The position numbers and the translations under genes are program-made. The notes beneath the pieces were generated by a model. It made no database searches. It worked only from the letters and a program-made list of their open reading frames with translations, and was not told where the DNA came from. From contig NZ_JBBIAB010000024.1 of NCBI RefSeq assembly GCF_039634785.1, positions 1-64,000 of the forward strand: a DNA stretch of 64,000 nt, written 5' to 3'. Positions within the stretch are counted from its first letter, which is position 1, and each line of letters begins with the position of its first letter. This DNA is from Tistrella mobilis (GTDB lineage Bacteria; Pseudomonadota; Alphaproteobacteria; Tistrellales; Tistrellaceae). Of this stretch, positions 8,036-16,533 are shown piece after piece.

Positions 8036-9343
8036 TTATCCGAAACGGGTCGGAAGATACATGATCAATTCGGGCACCAGCATCAGCAGGGCCAGAACCG
8101 CCAGATCCATCACCAGGAACCAGAGGATGCCGCGGAAGATCGCCGAGGTCCGGACCAGATCCCCGACCACGCTTTTGATCACGAAGACATTCATGCCGAC
8201 CGGCGGGGTGATCATGCCGATTTCGAGCAGCTTGGTCAGGATCACGCCGAACCAGAGCAGGCCGAAGCCGGTGCCGTCGACGATCGGCAGCACGATCGGC
8301 AGGGTGAGCAGCATGGCGCCGACCGGTTCCAGGAACAGGCCGAGCAGCAGATACACGATCACCACCCCGGCCATGATGAGCACCGGATCGGCGCCCAGCG
8401 CCAGCACCTGTTCCGAGAGATAATCGGCTGATCCCGACAGCGCCAGGAAGCGGGTGAGCAGGGTGGCGCCGATGCCGATGATGATCAGGGTGGATGTGGT
8501 GAGCACCGTGTCGACGATGGCGGCCGAAAACCGCGCGCGGGTGAGGCTGCCCTTGGCGAGCGCGATCACCACCGCCATCAGCGCGCCGACCGCGCCCGCC
8601 TCGGTTGCGGTGAACACGCCCGAGAACAGGCCGCCGAAGATGCCGATCATCAGCAGGATCACCGGCCAGGTGTCCTTGAGCGCCGCGATCCGCTCTGCGG
8701 CGGGCGTGCGGATATCGACCTGCGGCGCCAGCGCCGGGTTCAGCTTCACCCGGATCATGATCACCAGCACATAGCCGATCGCGGTGATGACGCCCGCGGC
8801 GATGCCGCCCAGGAACAGGCCGGTGACCGGCACCTGGGCCACCACGCCATACAGGATCAGGATGATCGAAGGCGGGATCAGCGCGCCGATCGTGCCCGCC
8901 ACCGCCACCGAACCGGTGGCGAGTTCGGGATGGTAGCGCGCCTTCAGCATTTCGGGGATGGCGATCCGGCCCATGGTCGCCGAACAGGCGATGGACGAGC
9001 CGGACACCGCGGCGAAACCGGCCGAGCCCATCACGGCCGCGACCGCGAGCCCGCCCGGCACCCGTTCCAGCCAGACCCGGGCCGCCCGGAACAGGCCCTG
9101 GGTCAGCTGGCCGTGATAGCAGACGAAACCCAGCAGCAGGAACATGGGCACCGAACTCAGCACCCAGTTGGCCGCGAACTGAAAGGGCAGCAGGCCGAGC
9201 GAGCCCCAGGCGACCTTCCAGCCCATCAGCACCCAGAGCCCGCCGAAGGACACGCCGATCAGCGAGATGCCGATGGGGATGCGCAGCGCGATGAACACCA
9301 GCAGCAGGCCCAGCCCGGAGAGGCCGATCTGAACGTCGCTCAC
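8036..9343 (-). CDS. TRAP transporter large permease (DctM-like)
   Basis: A 435-residue membrane protein of the DctM family, the catalytic channel subunit of a tripartite ATP-independent periplasmic transporter driven by a sodium or proton gradient. Typical features are the repeated long hydrophobic helices and the conserved GSSIACSATMGRIAIPEMLK and IPPSIILILYGV regions. Its start overlaps the stop of the small permease gene by four bases (ATGA), so the two are translationally coupled. Together with the genes at 9340 and 9948 it makes a complete system for an unknown organic acid or ketone-related solute. Confidence 0.94.
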   Translation of the reverse strand: MSDVQIGLSGLGLLLVFIALRIPIGISLIGVSFGGLWVLMGWKVAWGSLGLLPFQFAANWVLSSVPMFLLLGFVCYHGQLTQGLFRAARVWLERVPGGLAVAAVMGSAGFAAVSGSSIACSATMGRIAIPEMLKARYHPELATGSVAVAGTIGALIPPSIILILYGVVAQVPVTGLFLGGIAAGVITAIGYVLVIMIRVKLNPALAPQVDIRTPAAERIAALKDTWPVILLMIGIFGGLFSGVFTATEAGAVGALMAVVIALAKGSLTRARFSAAIVDTVLTTSTLIIIGIGATLLTRFLALSGSADYLSEQVLALGADPVLIMAGVVIVYLLLGLFLEPVGAMLLTLPIVLPIVDGTGFGLLWFGVILTKLLEIGMITPPVGMNVFVIKSVVGDLVRTSAIFRGILWFLVMDLAVLALLMLVPELIMYLPTRFG

Positions 9344-9873
9344 AGCCCCGCCTCCCGTCCGGAGGTGGCGGCTGCCAGATCGTCGGGCCGTCGGCGCAGG
9401 AAATTGACGAAGCGGTAGATCACCAGCAGGGTCATCAATCCTGCGCCCACAGGCAGCGCGTAATAGGCCGGCCAGATCGGGATGCTGGACGAGCCCTGGA
9501 TTTGGGCGGCGCCGATCGCCTGCTGTTTCAGCGCCTCTTCAAAACCCCGCCAGGTGAGCAGGCCGGTGACCAGGCCCGTGGGCACCAGCATCCAGCCTTC
9601 GAGCATGTTGCGGCCGCGTCGGGGCAGAAGATCGGTCACGATTTCCATCGAAATATGGGCGCGGCGCAGCTCGGCGAAGGCGAGCGGCACGAAGGCGGCG
9701 ATCACCATGTAGTAATAGGTGACGACGGTGAGGGTGCCGGGCAGGGGCGCACCCAGCAGATAGCGGAAGGCGACGTCGAGCGAGACGTGCAGCATCATCA
9801 GCGCGATCGCGATGCCGGCGATGAGCGTCGCGAGCGAGGTCGTCCGCGCAAGCAGGCGGCCGGGCGTCGACAT
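9340..9873 (-). CDS. TRAP transporter small permease (DctQ-like)
   Basis: A 177-residue four-helix membrane protein of the DctQ family, which pairs with the large permease. Typical regions are the second-helix segment DVAFRYLLGAPLPGTLTVVTYY and the RRAHISMEIVTDLLPRR loop. It sits between the binding-protein gene (74-bp gap) and the large permease gene (four-base overlap), the standard order P-Q-M. Its fully hydrophobic layout and normal length give no sign of damage. Confidence 0.92.
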   Translation of the reverse strand: MSTPGRLLARTTSLATLIAGIAIALMMLHVSLDVAFRYLLGAPLPGTLTVVTYYYMVIAAFVPLAFAELRRAHISMEIVTDLLPRRGRNMLEGWMLVPTGLVTGLLTWRGFEEALKQQAIGAAQIQGSSSIPIWPAYYALPVGAGLMTLLVIYRFVNFLRRRPDDLAAATSGREAGL

Positions 9874-9947
9874 GGGAAGGGGACCTGTCGGGTTCTGGGG
9901 ACCGGGAAAGACCCGCCCCGGCCGGAGTGGCCGGGGCGGCGCGCGCC

Positions 9948-11096
9948 TTACATGCCGTGGGTGTTCACGTCGACCTTGGAATAGATCTCGTCCCAGTAGA
10001 GCCGGGCCAGGTCTTCACGGGTCTTGGCAGTGCGGGCCAGACCCACCCATTTGATCAGGGTCTCACGGAAGTCCGAGAGCATTTCCTCGCCGCGGGTGAC
10101 GCCATAGCGCTGCTGATAGGCGGCGGGCATGGCCTTCAGATAGCCGTCGACGAAGCTGCGGGTCGCCTCCACCACGGCCGGATCGGCCTGATGGACCTGC
10201 ACCCCCTTGGCCTTCACCTTTTCAAGAATGTCGGCCTGGTTGTTCTCGTAGGCGAGGCTCGCTTCGGCCGAACCCAGCGCCGCGGCCTTGAGCAGGGCGG
10301 TCCGGGCCTCCGGCGACAGATCCTGCCAGGTATCGCGGTTGACCTGCGCCATCGAGGCGACATAAACGCCGCCGGGCGCGCCCATGGTGATGTGCTTGAC
10401 CGACTCGCCCATGCCGAAATTCTGGACATCCGGCACCGACAGGATGATGCAGTCCAGCACGCCCTGGCTCAGCGCCTCCAGCATCTCGTTGCCCGACATG
10501 GTGACGGGCGCCGCACCCACGGCTTCCGACCAGCCGGCCCAGTTGGCGCCGCCGATGCGCAGCCGCGCGCCCTTGAGGTCGTCCATGGTGACCACGGGCT
10601 TCGTGCAGTTCAGCGCATAGCCCGGCGTGCCGGCGGCAGCGGTGTAGACCTGGTTCTGCTTCGCGAACTCGGCATTGCACTCAGGGCATTTCGTCAGGAT
10701 GTATTCGGCCATGGCCGCCGAATAGGCCTGTGCCTCCACGCCGGTCGGATCTTCCGGCAGGGTGCTCAGCATCATCGAGGCTTCGAGCAGCAGGTTGGTG
10801 TGCGGAAATTCGGCCGGGAAATAGGTGCTCATCACCGTGCCGATATCGGCAAGCCCGTCGCGCAACCCGCCCGAGGTCTCGGCCATGCTCAAAAGCGACA
10901 TGGGGAAGACCTTGATGGTGACGGCATCGCCGGTCTCTGCGGCCATGGTCTTCGCCATGGTCTCGCCCGCCTTGACCAGGAACGAGGCCGGCGGATGGCC
11001 GATCGCGAAGCGCAGCTGATCGGCCGAGGCGGTAGCGGCGGTCATGGTCAGCGCGGCCAGACCCGCGGCGAGACCGATCCCCTGGATCGTCTTCAT
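9948..11096 (-). CDS. TRAP transporter substrate-binding protein (DctP-like)
   Basis: A periplasmic solute-binding protein of about 382 residues. I start it at 11096, where GGAGG is well spaced and the N-terminus becomes a classic Sec signal peptide (MKTIQGIGLAAGLAALTMTA, cleaved near ATASA-D). The rest matches the DctP family, with ligand-cavity segments such as LKGARLRIGGANWAG and DVQNFGMGESVKHI. A pair of Cys residues in KCPECNAEF may form a disulfide, which is unusual for the family. It would capture the solute and deliver it to the permease encoded downstream. The ligand is not deducible. Confidence 0.92.
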   Translation of the reverse strand: MKTIQGIGLAAGLAALTMTAATASADQLRFAIGHPPASFLVKAGETMAKTMAAETGDAVTIKVFPMSLLSMAETSGGLRDGLADIGTVMSTYFPAEFPHTNLLLEASMMLSTLPEDPTGVEAQAYSAAMAEYILTKCPECNAEFAKQNQVYTAAAGTPGYALNCTKPVVTMDDLKGARLRIGGANWAGWSEAVGAAPVTMSGNEMLEALSQGVLDCIILSVPDVQNFGMGESVKHITMGAPGGVYVASMAQVNRDTWQDLSPEARTALLKAAALGSAEASLAYENNQADILEKVKAKGVQVHQADPAVVEATRSFVDGYLKAMPAAYQQRYGVTRGEEMLSDFRETLIKWVGLARTAKTREDLARLYWDEIYSKVDVNTHGM

Positions 11097-11197
11097 GGTG
11101 GATGTCCTCCCGTGTGGTGCAGATGCGTGCGGCATACCGGACGCTGTGCCGGGTGCCGTCTGTCGTTGTGGCGGTGGTGCGGAAATGTGCCGACCGC

Positions 11198-12415
11198 TCA
11201 GGCGGCGAGGGCGGCATAGGCCGCGTCGACCAGCGACTGGCCGCGCGGGTTGAGCAGCAGGCCCGGCCCCATGCGGGTCATGGCATAGCCGAAGGCGATG
11301 CCGGCCGCGGGATCGGCGAAACCGACCGAGCCGCCGGCGCCGACATGGCCGAAGGCGCGATGGCCGATCACCAGGCTGTCGGCCGGCTGCGGCCGGCGGC
11401 GATTGTCCATGCGCAGCATGAAGCCGGGGCCGAAGCGCATCGGCTGCAGCAGGGTCGCGTCCAGATGGGTGGCCGAGCTGGCCTCGGCGAAGCCGGCCAG
11501 GGTGTCGGCAGAGAAGCCGAGCGGGCCGCCCGGCACCAGCGCCGCATAGAGCCCGGCCAGGCCGCGGGCATTGGTGATGCCGCCGGCGGCGCCGATCTCC
11601 GCCGCATGGCCCGCGCGGGTGTTGACGCCGCGGATGGCGAAATCGCCGCTGTTGAACACGAACAGATTGGCGATGCTGCCCGGCTCGCGCGCCGCCAGCA
11701 GGAAGGGCGTCGCCTGGGCATCGCGCGGCGGGCGGTGGATGATCACCGGTGCCACCCGGGCCTCGTGCTCTTCCGGCAGGCCGATCCAGAAATCGAGGCC
11801 GAGGGGGCCGGCGATCTCTTCGGCGAAGAACCGGCCCAGGCTGCGGCCATCGACCCGGCGGACCACTTCCGCCGCCAGGAAGCCCATGGTCAGCGGGTGA
11901 TAGCCGGTGCGGGTGCCGGGTTCCCAGAACGGGGTTTCGGCGGCCAGATGATCGATCATATAGGCGGCATCGGTGATGCAGTCCGCCTTGAGCTGCGGGC
12001 GCAGCACCGGCAGGCCGATGGTGTGATCCAGGATCATCCGCACCGTGGCGCGATCCTTGCCGTTCCCGGCGAATTCGGGCCAGTAGCCGGCCACCGGCCG
12101 GTCCAGATCGAGCCGGCCGCGTTCGGCCAGAAGATGCAGAGAGAGCGCGGTCGCGGCCTTGGTGGCCGAGAACACCACCACCAGATCATCGGCCTGCCAG
12201 GGGCGGTCTGCGGTGGCCGTGCCGCCCCAGAGATCGACCACCATCCGGCCGTCATGGACCAGCGCCACCGAGGCGCCGGCCTCGTCGCGGTCGGTGAAAT
12301 TCCGGGCGAAGGCCTCGGCCACCGCGGCGAAGCGCGGGTGGCACCATCCTTCGATCGTGACGGTGTCGTTGAGCATGCGCGAGAACCGCGCCGCGTCATC
12401 GTGGCGTGCAGGCAT
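11198..12415 (-). CDS. Serine hydrolase of the beta-lactamase/EstB fold (second paralogue)
   Basis: A 405-residue paralogue of the hydrolase at 2869-4116. The S-x-x-K nucleophile motif is SATK at residues 83-86, and the motif Tyr is in TRTGYHP at 172. It starts at 12415 with GGAGGAG about ten bases upstream and has no signal peptide. It is divergent from the Baeyer-Villiger monooxygenase gene at 12679 and shares a 263-bp control region with it. An esterase here would hydrolyse the ester made by that monooxygenase, as in 4-hydroxyacetophenone-type pathways where a monooxygenase is paired with an esterase. It is also upstream of, and codirectional with, the TRAP genes. Confidence 0.88.
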   Translation of the reverse strand: MPARHDDAARFSRMLNDTVTIEGWCHPRFAAVAEAFARNFTDRDEAGASVALVHDGRMVVDLWGGTATADRPWQADDLVVVFSATKAATALSLHLLAERGRLDLDRPVAGYWPEFAGNGKDRATVRMILDHTIGLPVLRPQLKADCITDAAYMIDHLAAETPFWEPGTRTGYHPLTMGFLAAEVVRRVDGRSLGRFFAEEIAGPLGLDFWIGLPEEHEARVAPVIIHRPPRDAQATPFLLAAREPGSIANLFVFNSGDFAIRGVNTRAGHAAEIGAAGGITNARGLAGLYAALVPGGPLGFSADTLAGFAEASSATHLDATLLQPMRFGPGFMLRMDNRRRPQPADSLVIGHRAFGHVGAGGSVGFADPAAGIAFGYAMTRMGPGLLLNPRGQSLVDAAYAALAA

Positions 12416-12495
12416 CCGGACCCTACTCCTCCCGCGCGGGCGCCCTTCTTCATCCTGCCCCCCAAGCGGGGGTGGTGCGGGGCGCTCCGCCAGTC

Positions 12496-12515
12496 ACGAC
12501 CGATAAGCCGGTCGT
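12496..12515. promoter_or_regulatory. Inverted-repeat operator candidate between hydrolase and monooxygenase genes
   Basis: ACGACCG, six bases, then CGGTCGT form a perfect 7-bp inverted repeat in the divergent control region. Its right arm, extended to CGGTCGTA, recurs at 32666-32673 in front of the CoA ligase operon. Binding of a dimeric regulator, perhaps TetR-type, is likely, but the protein is unknown. Confidence 0.5.
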
Positions 12516-12531
12516 ATAAAGCTATCGACTA

Positions 12532-12542
12532 AAACGTTCGAC
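12532..12542 (-). promoter_or_regulatory. Shared 11-base motif (GTCGAACGTTT), copy 1
   Basis: Read on the minus strand this is GTCGAACGTTT, identical to 32622-32632 upstream of the acyl-CoA synthetase gene. Both copies sit in promoter regions of catabolic operons and both are accompanied by CGGTCGTA. Regulation by one shared factor is inferred. Confidence 0.35.
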
Positions 12543-12678
12543 TTAATTACGGTACCCGGACACCCGATGCGGGTCAAGATGCCCGATGGGGGGCTGCCGG
12601 CCCCGGCAATCAGGGCTCAGGGCGTATCAGAAGCAATGGGCAGGACGAACCTGCCGCCAAGGGTAAGGAAACCTGACG

Positions 12679-14640
12679 ATGGCCGATCACGCGAACCGGG
12701 ACGGCGCCCTTGCGGGTGCCGGCGACATTGACCAGGACGCCGCCTTTCGGGCGGCGGTGGCGATCGCCAATATCCCGACGCTGCTGATGGTGCTGGTCCA
12801 GCTGACCGGCGACACGCGCTGGCTGGAGCCGCCCTATGCGCCCGAACGCGGCCGCGGGCTGGACGACAACGATGATGGCGGCCTGCCCGAAGATGTTCAG
12901 GCGGAGATCCGCGCCGCCGCGACCGAGGCGATCCTGGCCTGGCGGGCGGGTCGGCCGGTGGCGATGCCGCGGCCCGACGACGATCTGCTGGTGCGCATGC
13001 TGAGCGTGTCGATGGCCGAAGAGGTGCCGGCGGAATATGGCGAGATCATCGCCTCGGGGCTGGGGCTGAAGGCGCACCGGCTGGGTGAGCCGGCGGCGGT
13101 GCCGGCCGGCTTCAAGGTGCTGGTGATCGGCGCCGGCGTCTCGGGCATCTGCGCCGCGATCCGTCTGCGCCAGCGCGGCATCGCCTGCGAGGTGATCGAG
13201 AAGGGCTCGGATTTCGGCGGCACCTGGCGCGAGAACCGCTATCCCGGCGCCGGGGTCGACACCCCCAACCACATCTATTCCTTCTCGTTCGCGCCGCATG
13301 ACTGGACGCGCTATTTCGCGCTGCAGGGCGAGCTTTACGGCTATTTCCGCAAGGTCGCGCGCGATCACGGGCTGGAGAGCTGCACCCGTTTCGACACCCG
13401 GGTGTTGAGCGCCGTGTGGCAGGCGGAGGCCCGGCGCTGGGCGGTGACCATCCGCCGGCCCGACGGTGCGGAAGAGGTGCTGACCGCCGATGCGGTGGTG
13501 AGTGCGGTGGGCGTGCTGAACACGCCGCTGGTGCCGCATATCCCCGGCCTCGACAGCTTCCCCGGCCCCTGTTTCCACACCGCCGAATGGCCCGAAGATC
13601 TGGATGTCGCGGGCAAGCGCGTGGCGCTGGTCGGCAATGGTGCCTCTGCCATGCAGGTGGCGCCTGCGATCGCGCCCAGGGTCGGGCAGCTCACCATCTT
13701 TGCGCGGTCGAAGCAGTGGGCGGCACCCTTCCCGCAATTCGGCAAGGAAATGCCGCAGCCGATCCGCTTCCTGATCGCGAACATGCCGCTCTATCGGTTG
13801 TGGTATCGCCAGCGTCTTGCCTGGACCTTCAACGACCGGGTCCATGGCTCGCTGCAGAAGGATCCCGCCTGGCCGCATCCGGACCGGGCGCTGAACGCGG
13901 TCAATGACGGCCATCGCCGCGCCTTCGTGAAATACATGCAGCAGGAACTGGGCGACCGGCAGGATCTGCTGGAGAAGGTGCTGCCCGACTACCCGCCCTT
14001 CGGCAAGCGCATGCTGCTCGACAATGGCTGGTACCGTACCATCGCCCGCGACAATGTCGAACTGATCACCGACCATATGGCCGAGGTGCGCGGCAGCACG
14101 CTGGTCTCGCGCGGCGGGGAGGAACGCGAGGCCGATATTCTGGTGCTGGCCACCGGGTTCAAGGCGACCGAGTTCCTGGGCTCTTACGAGGTGCGGGGCC
14201 GCCAGGGCCAGGTGCTGTCGGATGTCTGGAACGGCGATGACGCCCGGGCCTATCTGGGCACCGCCGTGCCCGGTTTCCCCAATTTCTTCATGCTGCTGGG
14301 GCCCAATGTCGGCCTTGGTCACGGCGGCAGCATCATCTCGGCGGTGGAGCTGCAATGCGACTATCTGTTGAGCGCGCTCGACGAGATGTTCCGCCGCGGC
14401 GCCGCCACGATCGAAGTGCGCGCCGAGATCCATGACGACTACAATCGCAGGGTCGACGAGGCCCATGCGAAAATGGTCTGGACCCATGAGGGCATGGAGA
14501 ACTGGTACCGCAATTCCCGCGGCCGGGTGGTGGCGATCACCCCCTGGCGCAATGACGATTTCTGGCGCATGACCCGCACGGTGGCGCCGGCGGATTACGT
14601 CTTCGACGGCCGGCCGGCCGCCGCCGGCGACGCGGCCTGA
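12679..14640 (+). CDS. Baeyer-Villiger monooxygenase (4-hydroxyacetophenone monooxygenase type)
   Basis: A 653-residue FAD- and NADPH-dependent monooxygenase that inserts oxygen next to a ketone carbonyl, giving an ester. The FAD Rossmann motif GAGVSG is at residues 151-156 and the NADPH motif GNGASA near 318. The Baeyer-Villiger fingerprint F-x-G-x-x-x-H-x-x-x-W-P is at 293-304. The extra N-terminal domain of about 140 residues and the total length match the HAPMO group rather than cyclohexanone monooxygenases. It is followed by a CoA ligase gene and divergent from an esterase-like gene, so a ketone degradation route is likely. The natural ketone is not known. Confidence 0.9.
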   Translation: MADHANRDGALAGAGDIDQDAAFRAAVAIANIPTLLMVLVQLTGDTRWLEPPYAPERGRGLDDNDDGGLPEDVQAEIRAAATEAILAWRAGRPVAMPRPDDDLLVRMLSVSMAEEVPAEYGEIIASGLGLKAHRLGEPAAVPAGFKVLVIGAGVSGICAAIRLRQRGIACEVIEKGSDFGGTWRENRYPGAGVDTPNHIYSFSFAPHDWTRYFALQGELYGYFRKVARDHGLESCTRFDTRVLSAVWQAEARRWAVTIRRPDGAEEVLTADAVVSAVGVLNTPLVPHIPGLDSFPGPCFHTAEWPEDLDVAGKRVALVGNGASAMQVAPAIAPRVGQLTIFARSKQWAAPFPQFGKEMPQPIRFLIANMPLYRLWYRQRLAWTFNDRVHGSLQKDPAWPHPDRALNAVNDGHRRAFVKYMQQELGDRQDLLEKVLPDYPPFGKRMLLDNGWYRTIARDNVELITDHMAEVRGSTLVSRGGEEREADILVLATGFKATEFLGSYEVRGRQGQVLSDVWNGDDARAYLGTAVPGFPNFFMLLGPNVGLGHGGSIISAVELQCDYLLSALDEMFRRGAATIEVRAEIHDDYNRRVDEAHAKMVWTHEGMENWYRNSRGRVVAITPWRNDDFWRMTRTVAPADYVFDGRPAAAGDAA

Positions 14641-14746
14641 CGAGACGCCAGAGACGACAGAGAAGACAGAGAAGACAAGAGGCCGGCGCGGCCGAGGCGC
14701 CTGCGACCGGCCCGGCGTGGACATGAGCAATGGGAGGGACGTCCCG

Positions 14747-16393
14747 ATGACGATCGTGGTCGAGCAGAGCCCCGAGGGTCCGGTCCATTTCGATGCGCGC
14801 ATTCCCCCGCGCGACCGGGTGGTGACCCGCGACCTTGTCGACCGGCTGGCCGTGGAGCAGCCGGACAAGGTTTTCGTGAAATTCGACGACACCGGAGAGG
14901 AATGGACCTATGCCCGCTTCCGCGAGCTGATCGTCCAGACGGCGCTGGGCCTGCAGCAGCAGGGCGTGGTGCAGGGCGCGCATGTCCTGGTCTGGATGCC
15001 CAATGGCCGCGACCAGATCCGGGTCTATTTCGCGCTCAACTATCTGGGCGCGGTCTATGTGCCGATCAACACCGCCTATCGCGGTTCGCTGCTCGCACAT
15101 GTGGTCGATCTGTCGGATGCCAGCCTGGCGATCGTGCATGCCGATCTGGTCGAGCGGCTGTTCGACGTGCCCACCGCCCGGCTGGAACGGCTGATCGTCT
15201 CGGGCGGGCGCATGCCGGAATGCCCCCTGCCGGCGGTGCGGCTGGAAGAGGCGCTGCTGCCCGAGACCGGCACGCTGACGGCGCCCGCGCGCCGGATCGA
15301 GCCCTGGGACCCGATGGCGATCATCTACACCTCGGGCACCACCGGGCCGTCCAAGGCGGTGCTGGTGTCCTATCTGCACATCTATACCAATGCCGGCCCC
15401 GATGCCTGGCCCTTCGTCACGGGCGAGGACCGCTATCTGGTCAATGCGCCGATGTTCCATATCGGCGGCATGGGGCCGATGTTCGTGATGCTGGCCCGCG
15501 GTGCCTCGTTTGCGCTGGTGGAGCGGTTCGACACCGCCACCTACTGGCAGACCGTGCGGCGCAACGGCGTCACCGTCTCGTTCCTGCTGGGGGTGATGGC
15601 GACCTTCCTGGAAAAACTGCCGCCCTCGCCCGACGACCGCAATCACGGACTCAGGCTGGTGCTGGTGGTGCCGCTGGGCGATGCGGCGGTCTTTGCCGAA
15701 CGCTTCGGGGTCGAGGTCCGCACCATCTTCAACATGACCGAGATTTCGAGCCCGATCGTCTCAGAAGCCAATCCGCCGCTGAAGGGCACCTGCGGCCGGA
15801 TGCGGCCGGGGGTGGAGGTCCGGCTGGTCGACGACAATGACTGCGAGGTGCCGGTGGGGCAGGTGGGCGAGATGATCGTCCGCACCGACCGGCCCTGGGC
15901 GATGAACAGCGGCTATTACCGCAACCCCGAGGCGACGGCCAGGGCGTGGCGCAATGGCTGGTTCCACACCGGCGACGCCTTCATCTGCGATGCCGAGGGC
16001 AACTACTTCTTCGTCGACCGGCGCAAGGATGCCATCCGCCGCCGGGGCGAGAACATCTCGTCGCTGGAGGTCGAGGCCGAGGTGACGGCCCATCCTGACG
16101 TCCGCGAGGCCGCCGTGGTCGCGGTGCCGAGCGAGATGGGCGAGGACGACGTGCTGGTCTGCGTCGCCCCGGTCGAGGGCCGGACCATCGATCCCGAAGC
16201 CCTGATCGAATTCCTGCGCCCGCGCATGGCCTATTTCATGATCCCGCGCTATGTCCGCGTGCTCGATGCTTTGCCCAAGACGCCCACGGCCAAGGTGCTG
16301 AAGCACGAACTCCGCGCCGAGGGCATCACGGCCGACGCCTGGGACCGCGAGGCGGCGGGGCTGCGGTTGAAGTCCGAGCGGTTTGCGAGTTGA
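14747..16393 (+). CDS. Acyl-CoA ligase (AMP-dependent synthetase, CaiC-like)
   Basis: A 548-residue adenylate-forming enzyme that activates a carboxylic acid to its CoA thioester with ATP. I start at 14747, where GGGAGGG is well spaced; an upstream in-frame GTG at 14717 is weaker. The P-loop-like motif YTSGTTGPSK is at about residues 195-204. The C-terminal YFFVDRRKDAIRRRGENIS hinge and the catalytic Lys in PKTPTAKVLKHEL are present. It resembles crotonobetaine/carnitine-CoA ligases. It is 106 bp downstream of the monooxygenase gene and probably in the same operon, activating the acid released from its ester product. Confidence 0.9.
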   Translation: MTIVVEQSPEGPVHFDARIPPRDRVVTRDLVDRLAVEQPDKVFVKFDDTGEEWTYARFRELIVQTALGLQQQGVVQGAHVLVWMPNGRDQIRVYFALNYLGAVYVPINTAYRGSLLAHVVDLSDASLAIVHADLVERLFDVPTARLERLIVSGGRMPECPLPAVRLEEALLPETGTLTAPARRIEPWDPMAIIYTSGTTGPSKAVLVSYLHIYTNAGPDAWPFVTGEDRYLVNAPMFHIGGMGPMFVMLARGASFALVERFDTATYWQTVRRNGVTVSFLLGVMATFLEKLPPSPDDRNHGLRLVLVVPLGDAAVFAERFGVEVRTIFNMTEISSPIVSEANPPLKGTCGRMRPGVEVRLVDDNDCEVPVGQVGEMIVRTDRPWAMNSGYYRNPEATARAWRNGWFHTGDAFICDAEGNYFFVDRRKDAIRRRGENISSLEVEAEVTAHPDVREAAVVAVPSEMGEDDVLVCVAPVEGRTIDPEALIEFLRPRMAYFMIPRYVRVLDALPKTPTAKVLKHELRAEGITADAWDREAAGLRLKSERFAS

Positions 16394-16533
16394 CGGGCCT
16401 CCGGTCGGTGCATTGAGCTGGCCAGCAGGACCGACAGGCGTGGCTGCTGATCACCCCCTCCGTTGCTCTCGCACTCCGGTCCCGGACGTGACATGATGCC
16501 GGCCGACGACATCCTCACCTCCGGGACCGCCTC

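Noticed and set aside
12610-14892. Very long minus-strand open frame opposite the monooxygenase gene
   Set aside because: It is an antisense shadow of a high-GC gene; its translation is rich in His, Arg, Gly and Gln with no domain, while the plus strand encodes a clear monooxygenase.
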